Positions 10,256 through 22,599 of a stretch of DNA of 64,000 bases are shown one piece after another. The stretch comes from Haemaphysalis longicornis (lineage: Eukaryota; Arthropoda; Arachnida; Ixodida; Ixodidae). Both the position numbers and the translations under genes were made by a program. The notes below the pieces were generated by a model that saw nothing but the letters and a program-made list of their open reading frames with translations, did no database searches and was not told the origin of the DNA. Each line of letters starts with the position of its first letter. Position 1 is the first letter of the stretch. The stretch is taken from NCBI GenBank assembly GCA_013339765.2, contig CM023457.1:45372144-45436143 (forward strand). Reading direction: 5' to 3'.

Positions 10256-11734
10256 TCTTCAGCTAAGTGGCTAGATAGTAGGCTCAGCCGTAAATTACAA
10301 AGAAATGTGTTTTTATTTGTAATTTACGCAGGTCATATTTCGCAGATCATCTTTCTTCACAGGGTGGAAGGGTATTATTTTTTTTCGGTCTGAACCCATA
10401 TTCCTCGCCGTATAGAATGCCGTACAGGATGACGTTGCTTCGTCTAGACGTGTCCTCAAGGTCTTGTGGCTAATACAGTACGGCATCTTTCCGAGTTTTT
10501 AAGGATTCGGTAGTGTCCTTTACAAATTTAAGTTTCGGTTTTGTTGTACCAATGTCACTGTTTGCAGTTTCGAAGGATTCAGGTCGAGTGAAAATGTCTA
10601 CAAGCTTAGTTTCTATGGTAACCTGACTTAATTCAATTGAACGATTGTCAGTGCTAAGTTCCGTGGTGCACGCGTTAATGGCTTCTAATAGTTCAAGTAG
10701 CTTGCCAGTGTTTTGTGACTGTGTGCGTACCGGGGGGACGGGGGAATGTCTGTCTGGGATTCGTTGTCATATCGCTAGAGCACAGGAGAAAAAAAAACGA
10801 TTTCGTAGCCCTGCCAAGCGATCACGGTAAGCACGTGTGGGCATAAGAACAAAATAGGAATCGATTATCGCTTTTTTAAATGAGGGAGCGTCTACACACC
10901 TAAGAAGCGTTGAAAAGACACGTGTAAGCTATACTACCGCGAAGGCAGCTACCATGCCCACTGAAGATTCCGTCGAATAACCAGGATTTAAAGCGTGGGT
11001 TGAGAAGATGTCGCTGCTGTTGTCCTGGTACGACGAATCGTTGAGTTGCAGATAGCCGGTACGGGAAGTAGTCGTCATGCTGGGTTATTGGCATCAGGCA
11101 GCTCGAATCCACGTGGGCCACAGGAAGCAGTGTACGAGTTCGGGAGGGGAGTGTCCATCAGAGAAGTCGTTGCCAGGATCAACAGGACCTGAGTACCGTA
11201 GAAAAATTGCTTGCAAGCCATACTGCCACGAAGGCAGCTCCCCCGCCCACTCTATTGAGTGGGCATTGCCTCCTCTGTTGCCTTCTTGAGTATATTCCTG
11301 GGTATGAGAAATGTCATGCATAGGTTTCCGATGTGTATTAAGGCACGTTTCGGACATTCAAAAAGAAATGAACCAATGCACATTCGGCTACCCTTACTAT
11401 TCCATGTACCTTAAAAATTGAAACATATAGAGATTTATATTTCACAAAACTAACAAGCAACAAAGCCAATTTTACTCTGCACAGTACCGACACCCACGTG
11501 CCCTCCGTTGAAAAGCAAATCCTTTTGATTATACTGTACGCAGGGGTATTTTAAAGGGTTTCTTAAGGCAAGTATAGATGTAGACCGGGAGGCTTGCATA
11601 TCCTTCAATGAATAATGAACATAAGCGAATAAGAAACCATAGGAAAACTGTGGGCTATGCGTAAACTCAATGGTAAACTCATTGGGCTCACAAAGTTAGC
11701 CCAATTTTTCCCGAACAAGCAAATATCAGAACTC
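10256..11734. other. unassigned; contains a short diverged direct repeat
   Basis: A roughly 35-bp block with the core CGAAGGCAGCT occurs near 10927 and again near 11216. The second copy continues into an 8-bp stem, 4-nt loop hairpin at 11245-11264 (GCCCACTC/GAGTGGGC). Minus-strand frames here are open but unrecognised. No gene can be supported. Confidence 0.35.
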
Positions 11735-12160
11735 GCCCCTTGTACTGGCAGTCAACGAGTGGAATTCTTTACCTAGTAGCCTAGTGGAATAAGCAGACGC
11801 CTCTTCATTTCAAACCGCACTCCTCGCTTTTTTAGCGATTCAAAATACCCTGTAACTTGTCTTCATCATGCTCATCTTTTCCGGGCTGTAAATATCTGTT
11901 CCCGCTTTTCAAATACCAGATTTTCTGTCACTTTTACACTTTTTGTTTGTTGGATATAATTTTTCCCGCTGAATTTTGCAGTTGTATACTTTTTGTGCAT
12001 TTATGATATTCTAATGTCACTTTTGTTGTGTTGATTCTTTTATTTTTACAATATTGTATGTTGTGTCGGCTTTCAACTCATTGCCCCCCTATCTAATGCC
12101 CACTTGGGCCCTTAGGGTAAATAAATAAATACATAAATAAATAAATAAATAAATGAAAGT
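11735..12160 (+). mobile_element. 3' end of a CR1/L2-like LINE with (AAAT)n tail
   Basis: The plus strand first reads VNEWNSLPSSLVE (about 11752-11790), then, after one stop, ADASSFQTALLAFLAI. This is the conserved C-terminus of CR1/L2-like ORF2. A T-rich 3' UTR follows, then CCCACTTGGGCCCTTAGGG and the (AAAT)n tail at about 12117-12156. The element is heavily 5'-truncated. Confidence 0.75.
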
Positions 12161-12368
12161 ATCAGGAGTGGATTGAACTCTATTAAAGTATGAATCGGAT
12201 GCTTAGTTGATGTCCCGAAACAACGTTTTCGCACAGTTATAAATAGTTTGCGTACCATGACGACCATCGGTGGTACGAAAGCAGCTCAGCTGGGAAAGAT
12301 GCCTGGTCGATTGATAGGGTGTGGTATAGGACGGAGAGGAAGTAGGTTTTTTTCTTTATTGTGTTAGA

Positions 12369-12600
12369 CCCATCGCGGTGGCTCGGTGGCGAAGGCGTTG
12401 TGCAGCTGAGCTGAAGGACGCGGGTTCGATTCGTGGCCGTGGCGGCCGCTTTTCAGATTGAAGGAAAAAGAAAAAAAAAACGCCCACATTTTTTCGTAAA
12501 GATCCCCAGGTGGTCAAAATCAATCCACACCCCTTACTACGGAGTACTTCATTACCTAAGTAGTTTGGGCGCGCTAAACCCCACAATCAATATTTATTGT
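12369..12600 (+). mobile_element. tRNA-derived SINE (Ruka-like), full length
   Basis: Contains an RNA polymerase III A box (TGGCTCGGTGG, 12379-12389) and B box (GGGTTCGATTC, 12422-12432). The GCGGCCGC block, an A-rich segment, the CCCAGGTGGTCAAAATCAAT block and the 3' end GCGCGCTAAACCCCACAAT follow. Order and sequence match the ixodid SINE family. Confidence 0.88.
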
Positions 12601-13118
12601 GTTATACATCCTCACTTCATCCTGATACTACTCGTCTGTCACAAATTATTGCTAGAAGCGTTTTAAAAATGAATGCTCCAGCATTAAACGCGTCATAGTA
12701 CTAGACTTGTTTGGCATACAAAAGAGATGGATCCTCTTTTATAAATGGTGGATACAGCCTTCACCAAAAGTGTACTGTGTTAGCTCAAAAGGATAGATGA
12801 AGGCTAGATAAGGCTAGACGAATGGGGTGGGATATGCCCAAATATCTTCAGTTGTCTGAACGAGGTTACCATTATGGAAAGTGTGCGGGAACGAGAGAAA
12901 ATGAAATGATTCCTGGCTTCGCATGTAATTCTTTATTGCATATTGGCATGTTTGCAAGCCACACGTCAAGACAATTAGGACTACACCCGGCGTTTTTTTT
13001 TTGATGTGGCCGAACAACATCCGCTCGTGGGAGGGTTTCGTCATTCTGAAAAAAAAAGAGACGTGTGCTGGTTTCGAAAGCTGCAGTCAAGAACTGCGTA
13101 CTAACATGACTAAATACA
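12601..13118. other. no recognisable feature
   Basis: Short frames only; nothing recognised. Confidence 0.4.
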
Positions 13119-13165
13119 GGTCATCATCATCACCAGCCTATCTACGCCCACTTATCTACGCCCAC
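13119..13165 (-). mobile_element. fragment of an RTE-like LINE 3' end
   Basis: A TCATCATCATCACC run is followed by AGCCTATCTACGCCCACT. This is the reverse of the usual 3' terminus of tick RTE-like elements (compare 48285-48300 on the plus strand). A short TATCTACGCCCACT duplication is present. Confidence 0.5.
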
Positions 13166-13650
13166 TTATTTATCTCATTTGATGCAACTAGCCTGAGTGA
13201 TGTTCTCAGATAATTTCCATTAGACTAAACTTACCTCGACGCATCTTTGGAACAAGCGAATGAGAACGCAGGGGAAAAAGAAAACAGTCAAACTAAATAG
13301 CCTGGAGCTGGTGACCGTCACCAGAGAGGATATGGCACAACAGTCTTAGCCATTGTAAAGAACCACGTGACTGCGCGGTTGATACATGTGTCTCGTGAGA
13401 GCTTTTTCATCAGAACATTTTATGATATCTCATTGGCCAGAACCACAAGAACGTAGTGAATTACATTGCCCGAAATTATAGCGCTGCTACAGGTGTAGTC
13501 TTAAGCCCGCATTCAAATCGTTATGCAGCCTATTCTCAACGGTCTCTTTATCTAACACAGTTTTAGTTGGTTTTACTAAAACAATTGCGGGCTTTTCAAT
13601 GCATAGACCAAGGTACGCCCAGTAATATAGCATTGTTTGGCTGAAAATTT
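13166..13650. other. no recognisable feature
   Basis: Short frames only; nothing recognised. Confidence 0.4.
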
Positions 13651-13654
13651 CGTT

Positions 13655-13885
13655 TCCTTTGCTCCACTACCCAGATCCCCTACCCTTGAGCAGTGGAAGT
13701 GCGCGTTGCAGAGCTGGCAGCTCGAAGACCAGGAGGCCCTGATCTCTCGTGCGAGGATGGCAGCCGCGGCAGGCGGCCTACCGGACTAGGATGGCCACCC
13801 ACCGCTCCTAACTCTTTTTCTGCTCTACCCCGTCCTTCAATAACCGTTTCCTCTCTCTGTCTTGCAATAAAATATATTTGTGTGC
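13655..13885 (+). mobile_element. 3' end of an I-like LINE, same family as 33540-38690
   Basis: Encodes the last residues of ORF2 (pattern EDQEALISRARMAAAAGGLPD, one stop at 13787-13789) and then the same 3' UTR as the 38.6-kb element (GGATGGCCACCCACCGCTCC, then a pyrimidine-rich stretch and an AATAAA-type end near 13868). 5'-truncated insertion. ORF2 C-terminus is better preserved here than in the long copy. Confidence 0.8.
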
Positions 13886-14096
13886 ATAGATGAACCACCA
13901 GGTTTAGGAGTTGGAAAAATTATTTGCCTACATATACTTTGTGTCCATGCACACTGTTATAGAGTCCTTTCAGCAGTGGTATGGTCTCTTTGAGAAGAAA
14001 TATGCTTCAAATGAGCGACGTTCAAACACCAAAGCGAAAAACCTGCGCTACGAAAACACTCCAAATTCGTATGGTCGTACCAAGATAGGCTAATCT

Positions 14097-14330
14097 GCCA
14101 CGGTGGCTGAGTGGCAAAGAAGTTGTGCTGCTTAGCCCGGGGACGCGGGTTTGATTCACAACAGCGGCAGCCGCCGGGCGCTTTTCTGATGGAGGCGAAA
14201 AGAGAAAATGCCCGTGTGTTAAAGATTTCGGCGCATGTTGATGCCCAGGTGGTAAAAATTAATCTGTGGCCCTTCACCATGGCGCGCCTCATCGCCAGTG
14301 TAGAGTCGGCGCGTTAAACCTCACAACATC
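14097..14330 (+). mobile_element. tRNA-derived SINE (Ruka-like), full length
   Basis: A box TGGCTGAGTGG (14104-14114), B box-like GGGTTTGATTC (14147-14157), then the conserved body and the 3' end GGCGCGTTAAACCTCAC. It runs directly into the CAAT microsatellite, which is its expanded tail. Confidence 0.88.
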
Positions 14331-14341
14331 AATCAATCATC

Positions 14342-14390
<49 letters not shown>

Positions 14391-14404
14391 AATCAATTCA
14401 AATC

Positions 14405-14448
<44 letters not shown>
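14331..14448 (+). repeat. (CAAT)n microsatellite, SINE tail
   Basis: Two runs of CAAT/AATC repeats separated by a short interruption near 14390-14404, immediately downstream of the SINE. Confidence 0.95.
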
Positions 14449-14449
<1 letters not shown>

Positions 14450-16424
14450 CAAACAAAATAAGTAAAGACACGCTAAACGCACTCAAGGCATCAGTAATGT
14501 ACGTGGCAGCAACTTTTGATAGACTAGTGAAGCGTGATCGACTAGGCAGCTACAATTTTGAGAACAGAAAGCTAGATGTTCCTACTGCACACGTGGAATT
14601 GAGCGTGACTTACGAACGAACTTTCAGATAAGCAGGTGTAGCATACATGTTGTCAAGTACCCCGTCGCAGGACTAGCATAAACACAGCAGGCAGAGATTG
14701 GACACGTTGAATTGGAAAGCTGAAGTGGAGGAAATAAAGTTTCTGGTGTAATAGTGTTTGAGTAATTTCTAGAATGGGCATTTTCGCGGCTGCCTCTTTT
14801 GCAAATTTTTGATGAAGAAATGTTTTCTAGGCATAAAATGCAAGTAACTGAGATCATGAGCAGCACTTGATAGCTATTTGTGAAGTGCGAGATGGCTTGT
14901 TTACAATGTTTGCTTCCATTATTCGACCTATTCAAGGTAGCGAATGGGACAGTCGCTTGCCCTGCAACTTTTTCTGATTCAATTTTTGTCTCTGCCGTAG
15001 TACGGTGAAAAGAATTCTAAGGAGCACTCTTGAAGCCATATCACTAATAGCGCCAGTAAATTCATTCCTCTATGAGGGGAGCAGATAATATAGGGAAGAG
15101 GGGTCTGAATACCTACTTGCGCCATTCATAAAATCACAATTAGGGATCATCTTTAGAAGAGCAGAGGAACAATGTGACTCCCAACTTCTAGTTTTGTGCA
15201 CGCAGTAGGTCAAAGTAGCTTCCAGAAAGGTTTTTAAACTACAAAATTTAGGAATTAAACATTCCCCGAAGGTTGCGATTGAACAGTGTGACTACCAAAT
15301 GAACACTGAGAAGTAATCAGGAAGGGGTCGGCTAGGCATTCTCACATTTGGCGTTGGAAGGTTGGCTTGAGTCTACCAAAAGGCTGCTGAATCTCACGGG
15401 GCCGAGAACATGACGAATGTGGTCCTTAAAGACACCTACATAACAAATTTATGACCTCAAATTACGTAATTTACCAAAAATATTCGGAAGAACGCTGAAA
15501 AAAAAACCGCTTTGCTCAAGACATACCTTTTTACATGCACATGAATTTATGCCTCTAAAGAGAAGCACAGGTATGCACGGGCTTAGGCCTACCCGACATC
15601 CCAGGCTAGGACCTTGATATTTATAATTATCAGTCGTAAGGATCACCTTGCTAAAATGTTTACGATCAGAACAGCCGCAGTAGGTCGTATGACTTCGCAG
15701 TGCCCATTTGAAAATTGTTTTACCTGTAAACGGGCCGATCTCCCGCCTATAATTATTTCACAGATCACCTTAGGGCCCTCCTAAGGTGATCTCGTCGAAC
15801 TCGAAGGGTGCTTGAAATGCTAACGAATTATGCTGGTGATGCTCATATCATGCTTTCTCTTTGACACCAAATTTGTTCGGCAACGCTTTCTTTCACAGCA
15901 TATTGTTCTAGCATATAGCTGCACACATACACCAACGGAAAGCTCAACCTGTTTGTGTGCAGGAATGTTTGCACATGCCTTCACGTGGACAGACAACTTC
16001 TCATTCCTATTTATGGTTGCCGACCTTTGTACACAAAGGGTGCTTACTTCTGGTACTTCCTGCCATGAAGAAGAGAATTATTTGTCGCATCAGGATCCCG
16101 TCCTGATGAGACACAGTTACGGGTTACATGGTTCGACTGGTTAGAGCGCCATGCAGCAATCGTGCCTATCATGGGAGACCATGTTGAAACAGCAGACAAC
16201 GAAAAGAACGACAACTCGTTATCCTTCTTGAAGAGCGATATCAATGTATCTCGAAGCGTAATAAACAGAGAATGTGTCAACCAGAGGCATCGGGGTGGTA
16301 TCAGCAAGGGTAAGAACCAGTAATAACTGCGTATGTTTGTGCGTTGGTGTGAACATACACACTCAATCTCCTTTAATGTTAATATTTCTCTAGAAGAGAA
16401 ATTGCCGACGTCTGATTGATTGAA
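14449..16424. other. no recognisable gene; one inverted repeat
   Basis: Unrecognised frames on both strands (for example 14624-14935 minus and 15830-16144 plus). The only structure seen is the hairpin at 15762-15792. Confidence 0.35.
15762..15792. repeat. 13-bp perfect inverted repeat
   Basis: AGATCACCTTAGG and CCTAAGGTGATCT separated by 5 nt. No T-run follows, so it is not a terminator-like signal; function unknown. Confidence 0.8.
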
Positions 16425-16640
16425 CAAATATTTATTTGAAAGACCAAGGGACTGCTTTTGCGGGCCCCGCCATGTGAAAGGCATGTTTATTCCAAGATGC
16501 CTTGCCTTCTGCTGGCAGGTTGTGCTCTCTTATGGTGAAGTAGATGTTGGGGTTTGGACTGGCCAGGGAAGCGCCAGATTGCTAAATCGGAGTGCCATCT
16601 GCTAGATCGGAGTGCCATCTGGGGTATCCTAGGACTTCTG
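16425..16640 (-). mobile_element. possible LINE 3' end with tandem 20-bp duplication
   Basis: On the minus strand the sequence ends in AATAAATATTTGTTCAATCA, resembling a LINE 3' tail. Within it lies a tandem pair of 20-bp units (16581-16600 and 16601-16620) with one difference. No coding remnant, so assignment is weak. Confidence 0.3.
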
Positions 16641-17868
16641 TCAAGAGAACCACTGCTTTAATTCTAGCTATGGCTTTAAAGGCAAGCTCGAATGATTTAT
16701 TTGTCCTTACAGGTAGTCCCTGTCCTAGGCCTCACATGTGCAGTGATCATGCTGTATGTTTTGTGTTGCTTGTGGGCGTGTGCTAGTAGCGATGACGTTG
16801 TATTACAGCGCAGATCACAATATAAATGCCCGCTTTTTAAAAATAAAATACCGGTTACTAGTAGCGCGCCTTGTTGTGTGTTCTTCCCTGCGGAGTCATC
16901 CATTCCGTGGTTTTCTATGACGTATTTCCCTGTCAGCTGTTCCACCACCATTACAATCTCGTGTTTGGGAAAGCTGCTAGAACACGTCGTCCACAAAAGG
17001 CTACAGCAGTACCTCGAACAAAATAACATGTTCCCGCCTATCTCATGTGGTTCTTAATTAGCTCTCCACGCAGGACATCCTTCTTCAACTGAAAAAAGAG
17101 GTAATACTCAAAGCCTCGAGGGATAACCCGAACGCCATCTAAGCCTTGGATTTAAAAGGGGCACTTGACCATGTCAGTCATACGCCATACTTAAACAGCT
17201 GAAACGGCTTAACTGCGAGAAACGTACCTACAAATAATTCGGGACTTCCTGGATGGCCGAAAAGCTATTGTGAAGGTGGGAAATTTAAAGTCCAATGCAG
17301 TTTCTCTGGGCAACAAGGGCCCCAGGGTGCGCTCATGTCACCGCTTGCTGTTTATTATAGCTCTCGTAGGCCTCCCTTTGCTCCTGGACGCCCTACCAGG
17401 TATACGCCATGGATTATATGCAGATGACATCACCATATGGGCCACTCATGGTCAGTGGGGAACATGGTGACCAACTTACAGCAGGCGGCTGGCATTGTCA
17501 GTGAATACGCACGACAAAGTGGCCTAGCGTGTGCGCCGACAAAATCTGAGCTGCTGATCGTCTGACCACGCAAGAAACTCCCTGTCGGGTCGCCGACCAT
17601 CTCCCTAGAAGGGGATGGCCACGCTATTGTTCCAGATGAGCAGGTGAGAATCTCGGGAATGCTTCTAGAAGCGGATCGCTCCAGCACCAAACTGCTGGAC
17701 CGACTTAACCACACCCCGGAGCACGTCTCCCACATGATCCGCAGGGTGAGCACAAAAACGAGAGATGTGCGAGAGGCGAATGTGTTTAGGCTAGTCGAAG
17801 CCTTTGTCATCTCCAGGGTTACTTATTCCCTCCCCTACGTTGTGCTCTCAAAGGGTGAAAAGACAATA

Positions 17869-18035
17869 GCGAGTTTTAGCTGACCGTCTTTCACGGACCC
17901 CTCCGCTCCGATAGCAAGCGGGAGCGCCATTGCGCATGCGTGGCGCGCTTGGCCGTGAACGGCATTGGCTCCGGTCGCACTGAGCGGGCCGCCGATACCG
18001 GAGCGGACCGTTGAAAACGGTTAGCTAAAACTCCC
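17869..18035. mobile_element. MITE with TA flanks inserted in the LINE
   Basis: 167-bp GC-rich insertion. Its termini are imperfect inverted repeats: left begins GCGAGTTTTAGCTGACCG, right reversed begins GGGAGTTTTAGCTAACCG, with similarity continuing over roughly 45 bp. It is bordered by TA on both sides (17867-17868 and 18036-18037), the target site type of Tc1/mariner elements. It splits the LINE coding sequence between SKGEKT and EAIIRK. No transposase is encoded. Confidence 0.75.
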
Positions 18036-18449
18036 TAATGTAGAAGCTATCATACGCAAGGAATACTAGCTGGCGTTGGGAATACTATCAGCACCTCAAC
18101 GCAGAAACTCCTACACTTGTGAGTTTATAATACCTTACATGAATTCCTCGAAGCTCATCATATGAACCAATTATTACGTCTCAGCTCCACCTCTACCGGG
18201 AGAACAATTCTGAATCAACTGTGCCTACGCTCACCTCTCAACACCTCCAGACCGATGTACTCAGCTTTCGTACGAGATTCGCCAATTCATTGATGTGGCC
18301 CCACTGACCTGGAACATGTATCCGACACGCCACCAGGATAGCAGAGACACCACAGCGAAAGCTATCTACAAATGGTACGGCCACAATTCCACCAGAGTAT
18401 ACACAGATGCAGCCTCCTACCACGGAAGGAGAGCTATGACCCCTTTTGT

Positions 18450-18500
18450 GACTACAGCTCAAGCCCTCCTCGCAAGTGCAGGAGGGCTTGAGCTGTAGTC
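18450..18500. repeat. perfect 21-bp inverted repeat, 9-nt spacer
   Basis: Left arm 18450-18470, right arm 18480-18500, spacer CGCAAGTGC. The right arm is the exact reverse complement of the left. It lies inside RNase H, where the normal coding order is disturbed, so one arm probably arose by a templated inverted duplication. Confidence 0.9.
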
Positions 18501-19160
18501 CATGCTCGACCCATGCACTGCAGGCAGGAGTGGCCATAGCCCTAGAAATTGCCCAAACCCCTGCAGAAACCATTATTACGGACTGCCAACAAGCCTGTAG
18601 AACTTTCTCGAGCGGCTTAATCTCACCGCCCGCCACACAAATACTACTGCAGCATCCTCCACAACACCACGTAAGAATTATTTGGGTTCCAGCCTATTAT
18701 GACGTGCCAGGCAACGAAGCTGCCCATTAGCATGCCCGAGATGTGACACACCGGGCTAGTCAGAAGTTCGGCGAGCAGTGGCGTGTCTGTCCCCTCTTAT
18801 CCTTCGAAGATATAGCGCAGCACTACTGCCTGCAGCGAACAATGTATGCTCCTCCACACAAAAACCTCACAAAGAAATAGCACCACCACCTTCGAGACAT
18901 CCAAAGAAACACCTTTGCCCACCAAACTAGAGCCCACATTCTGGCTCCCACCCTGTACTCCTCGCAATGCCACTTCTGCGAGGCTCCGGGCACCCTTTAC
19001 CATACTACGTGGAACTGTGATAAGAAACCCAACCTAGACCCAGCCCTTCCCCTCCCGTGAGCACAGGGCGAGAGAACTGTCCAGCTCGGACCCTGACGAC
19101 CAGATTGTGCTGGTGAAGAGAGCCCAAGAAGCAGGACGGTCTCAAAGGGTTCTTTCATAA

Positions 19161-22100
19161 AGACTCTTCCCCAAGGCTAACTGCTTAATAGGGACGTTTA
19201 TTCCTTCACCTCTCAGAGCCGACTTAATAAGATTCCTAGTTCCCCCCGGAGCTTCTCAAATGAGTAAAAAGCAGCCAATTTACTGCAGTACCACCCACAA
19301 TGCTTGATCTCACATTGATTCACAATTGAATACTCGTACTTTATTTGTTTTAATTCATTTAGTGCTACGTGGAGACTGAACTTTGGGGAATTGCCCCCTT
19401 TTCAGTAGTCCTGAAAAGCGTATACAGGTACTCCGCTTTATTTATTTCTGAAGAAGGTTTAACAAAACTTTTTCACACTATAAAAATCAAAAAGGGAATC
19501 GAGGGTTCATATAGAATAATAACACACTGAAACATTATTGGAGCTAGCTGGGTCTGTACTGCACGCATCTTGGATAATGCCAAAAGTTCACATCCTAAAC
19601 CTCAGGTATTGATATTATTTGTGGTTGTTCGCAACCTTAAAAGGCCTTGGTAAAGTTAACAATATGGAAAATGACTACAAGCTCCGAATAAAGCCTGAAG
19701 TGGTCTTCCCAGGTACTGCTCTGCACAAAACTACCCAGCTTTCAAGCATACCTAGGCCATGGGAAAGCGCAACTGTGCGCAAGGAAAATGCTAGAGCTGG
19801 AGAACTTTATTGATGCCAAAAAATTCGTACACAAAGTTGAAAAGGAAATCAGGATGATCGGTAACGAATAAACAAGCAGCTTACTTCTGATTAGCACTAC
19901 GGGTGACTTGGCGAAGCGATCACACTTCTAAAACATTTTAAATACCTGTCAAGTTATTTTCACTACACAAGCACAATTAGTCGGCCTAAAAGAGCAGGGA
20001 AAAAGTACAGAAGGGGCTACAAGCAATCACACGATCCTTGCAAGTGTTCGTTTCAAGTCAACAGCCGATTTTTTACACTCAGCGCAAGTAATCCTTCAGC
20101 ACCCGATGACAGTGAAAGAGATTACTTTTAATTCAACACCTTCATCAGGCACTATTGAAGCCATTTTTCGTATTTTTAATAAAAGAAAGTGTGCTCGATA
20201 CTTTTCTAGACAGAAGGAGGGGACCAAAATCGCGCCTTTAGTAAATCTTCCAAAGGATGTTCCCTGTTCTGCGAGCTTGGGGACATATCGCTTACCGCGC
20301 GACTCAGAACGGTTTCGAGAAAATAAAAGATCAGTGGTATCTTTAAAAAAATATGCCTTGAAAAAGTATAAGCTGGATTAGAGTCAGGTCAACAACAGAC
20401 TTACTGGTAGCCTAAGATATCTCATGTGAAAGATGCTTTACTTCATTGGCAGCGCTAGAAGTTCCTATTTTGCGACTTGGAGAAAGTGTATGATACCACA
20501 TATAGTTATTGCCCGCAGCGACCAAATTCTTTGGCACATCTTCAAAATACTGTTTCCTACAAAGCGACCGGTCACGCGAACATTTTGAGCCAAAATTGAG
20601 ATAGCACTATGTAATAGACTGTAGCATATTGGCGAGACTAGGAAAAAATGCTGATTTGCACGTTTTTTTCCTTTTTCACATAAAAACACTGGGAAAGGAA
20701 TTGCCATGGGTGATCTCTTGGTCTATGAAGACGATGTTAACAACTCTTTGAATCATGCAAACTTTGTAGCTGCTCCCAGCAGCTACACTATGTGCGAAGA
20801 AACTTGCACACTGGGCTGACGAGGAGGGTTCCCAGGTAAACTGTAAAAAGGACCCTCGGGTCATAGCGTACAGGCAGCGCGGGATCTCGCGAGAACCTTG
20901 CGTAGAGTACCATGAAGTATCAATTCCAGTAAAACGGGGACACAATTTTTTAGTTTTCTGCTGGAGCAAAAGGTGAAGTTTATCCCACGCATAAAACAAC
21001 TGAAAATGGAATGCATAAAGGTGGTGAACATCCTAAAAGTTCTGTTCTAGGCGTCGTATGATGAGGATAAACAACTGCACTGCTTTTTAATAGCTTGATG
21101 GTATTATAGAGGATTGACTAAGGAGGTTTGCATAGCAGTTATCCTTGAGGATGGCGTTTAAAAGGCGGATCAGCCCCTACAACTGAGGCATTGCCTTCTA
21201 CTGGAAGCTTCAGATGGAGCCCTATTCAGAGCAGAACAGGAGCTTAAGAAGAACAAGATTAGACCACAAGCGCACATATATACAGACAAACAAGACTACG
21301 TTGGAAACGACATAAACTGTAAATAGCTTTCGCTGGCATATCGCCAAGGAAAGGTCGGTTGAAAACTCAGTTTTATATTGTCCATCAACATTCATGCCAT
21401 TCTTTCTGCTAGAAAGCGGAAGCTGAAAAGCGGGTGACCTCTTTTTGTGCCACTTACAAAGCGTCTACAATCGACGTCATCGCTATTTCGTATGCGTCTT
21501 CAATTTCGTGCAACGTATGCACCAAAGTGTCTGAAAATAAGCTCGCTAAGTGTACTGATTTTACGTGACCTCTTACGCTTACAGCACAAGTACCCCCCCC
21601 CCCCCAACTCTTTCATTTATGCTTATAGGACTGCTTTTGTTCTATCTTAAGCTGCACATGGGTGCAACTTCACTATCGCCAAAAACAACGGCAAAAATAC
21701 CAGAACTTTTAGAGCGCAGATAAATGGCACTTGTACAGCAGAACAGATCACACAAAACATAATATAAAGTTGTAGAATTCACGCTCTGTTGTACTTGCTA
21801 TGTTCTCAGCAAGCTAACAAAATTCTAAACTTAACCGTCACAGAATATTTGTGATCAGTGACTATGCTCTAAAATTGACTTTAATAGTCTGCTGTGTGCC
21901 GGGATATGGCGCGTTTGGAGAAATCACCTACTGATAAAAGTGCCAATCTGGGAGCTCCCCGTCCTGGTGAGACATCCCGCAGGTTCCCAACCGTGATATG
22001 AATTGGCGGGTTTCTGGCAGTAGCAGTGTGGCACACAAAAAACAAAATGCCCATTGTAACACCGCAAATTGTTACACACTCACAGCACACCAAAAAACGG

Positions 22101-22599
22101 AACAGGCTGACTGAAATATCGATATGCTAACTTACAGCATGTCACACCGACGACACGCTCTCATAACCTGTGAACAAACCCCTTGGTGACTTTGTCACAT
22201 GGGCACGCAAACGACTATAAGCCAAAGAGGAAAAACGACAACAAGTTTTGTGCATCTCAAATGAATCTTTTGCTCGCGACGATGAAGAAAGTTACGCTTC
22301 GTTACTTTACTACCAACACGCTTACAGGCTTACACGCTTTACACGCTTCATTTCTTACATGTTTACCTGACGAACCTCTGACGCCAATTTACGATTTTTT
22401 GCTTACCTCGGCAGTTAATTTGAGAATTTAGTTGCAACCACGTTGCATTGCGTTCCCTAGGTAGGTAACCATCGAAAAACGCCTTAAGGCACATAAAGTG
22501 GGAGGAAGAAAGACTGGTCATCGAGGCTGAGGCAACTCACATTTTAATCAGGCAAGTAACGCTGAACTCTCCCCTACCTGACACGACCTAAAGCCAGGA
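19161..22599. other. no recognisable gene; LINE 3' UTR at the left edge
   Basis: The first 100 bp or so is presumably the 3' UTR of the I-like LINE. Beyond that only unrecognised short frames are seen (19619-19813, 20106-20381, 20676-20999 minus and others). A 13-nt poly-C run lies at 21593-21605. Confidence 0.35.

Larger units (their letters stand above)
16940..19160 (+). pseudogene. degenerate I-like LINE ORF2 (RT and RNase H)
   Basis: Broken plus-strand frames give RT, then RNase H, then a C-terminal zinc-finger-like region. RT: LGKLLEHVVHKRLQQYLEQN near 16965; YADDITIW with an intact YADD at 17417-17428. Connection region: SKGEKT just before 17869 and EAIIRK after 18040. RNase H: VYTDAASY near 18395, ITDCQQACR near 18575 and WVPAYYDVPGNEAAH near 18685-18727. 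C-terminus: CHFCEAPGTLYHTTWNC near 18967, then SSSDPDDQIVLVKRAQEAG before the stop at 19158-19160. The 5' half (ORF1 and endonuclease) is absent. It is interrupted by a MITE (17869-18035) and by a perfect hairpin in the RNase H region (18450-18500). Confidence 0.88.

Noticed and set aside
12369..12440. SINE head as a functional tRNA gene
   Set aside because: A and B boxes are present but no full cloverleaf closes and it continues into the SINE body.
14266..14448. Frame with Ser-Ile-Asn-Gln repeats
   Set aside because: Translation of the CAAT microsatellite at the SINE tail.
15762..15792. Hairpin as a possible rho-independent terminator
   Set aside because: No T-run follows and the context is eukaryotic.
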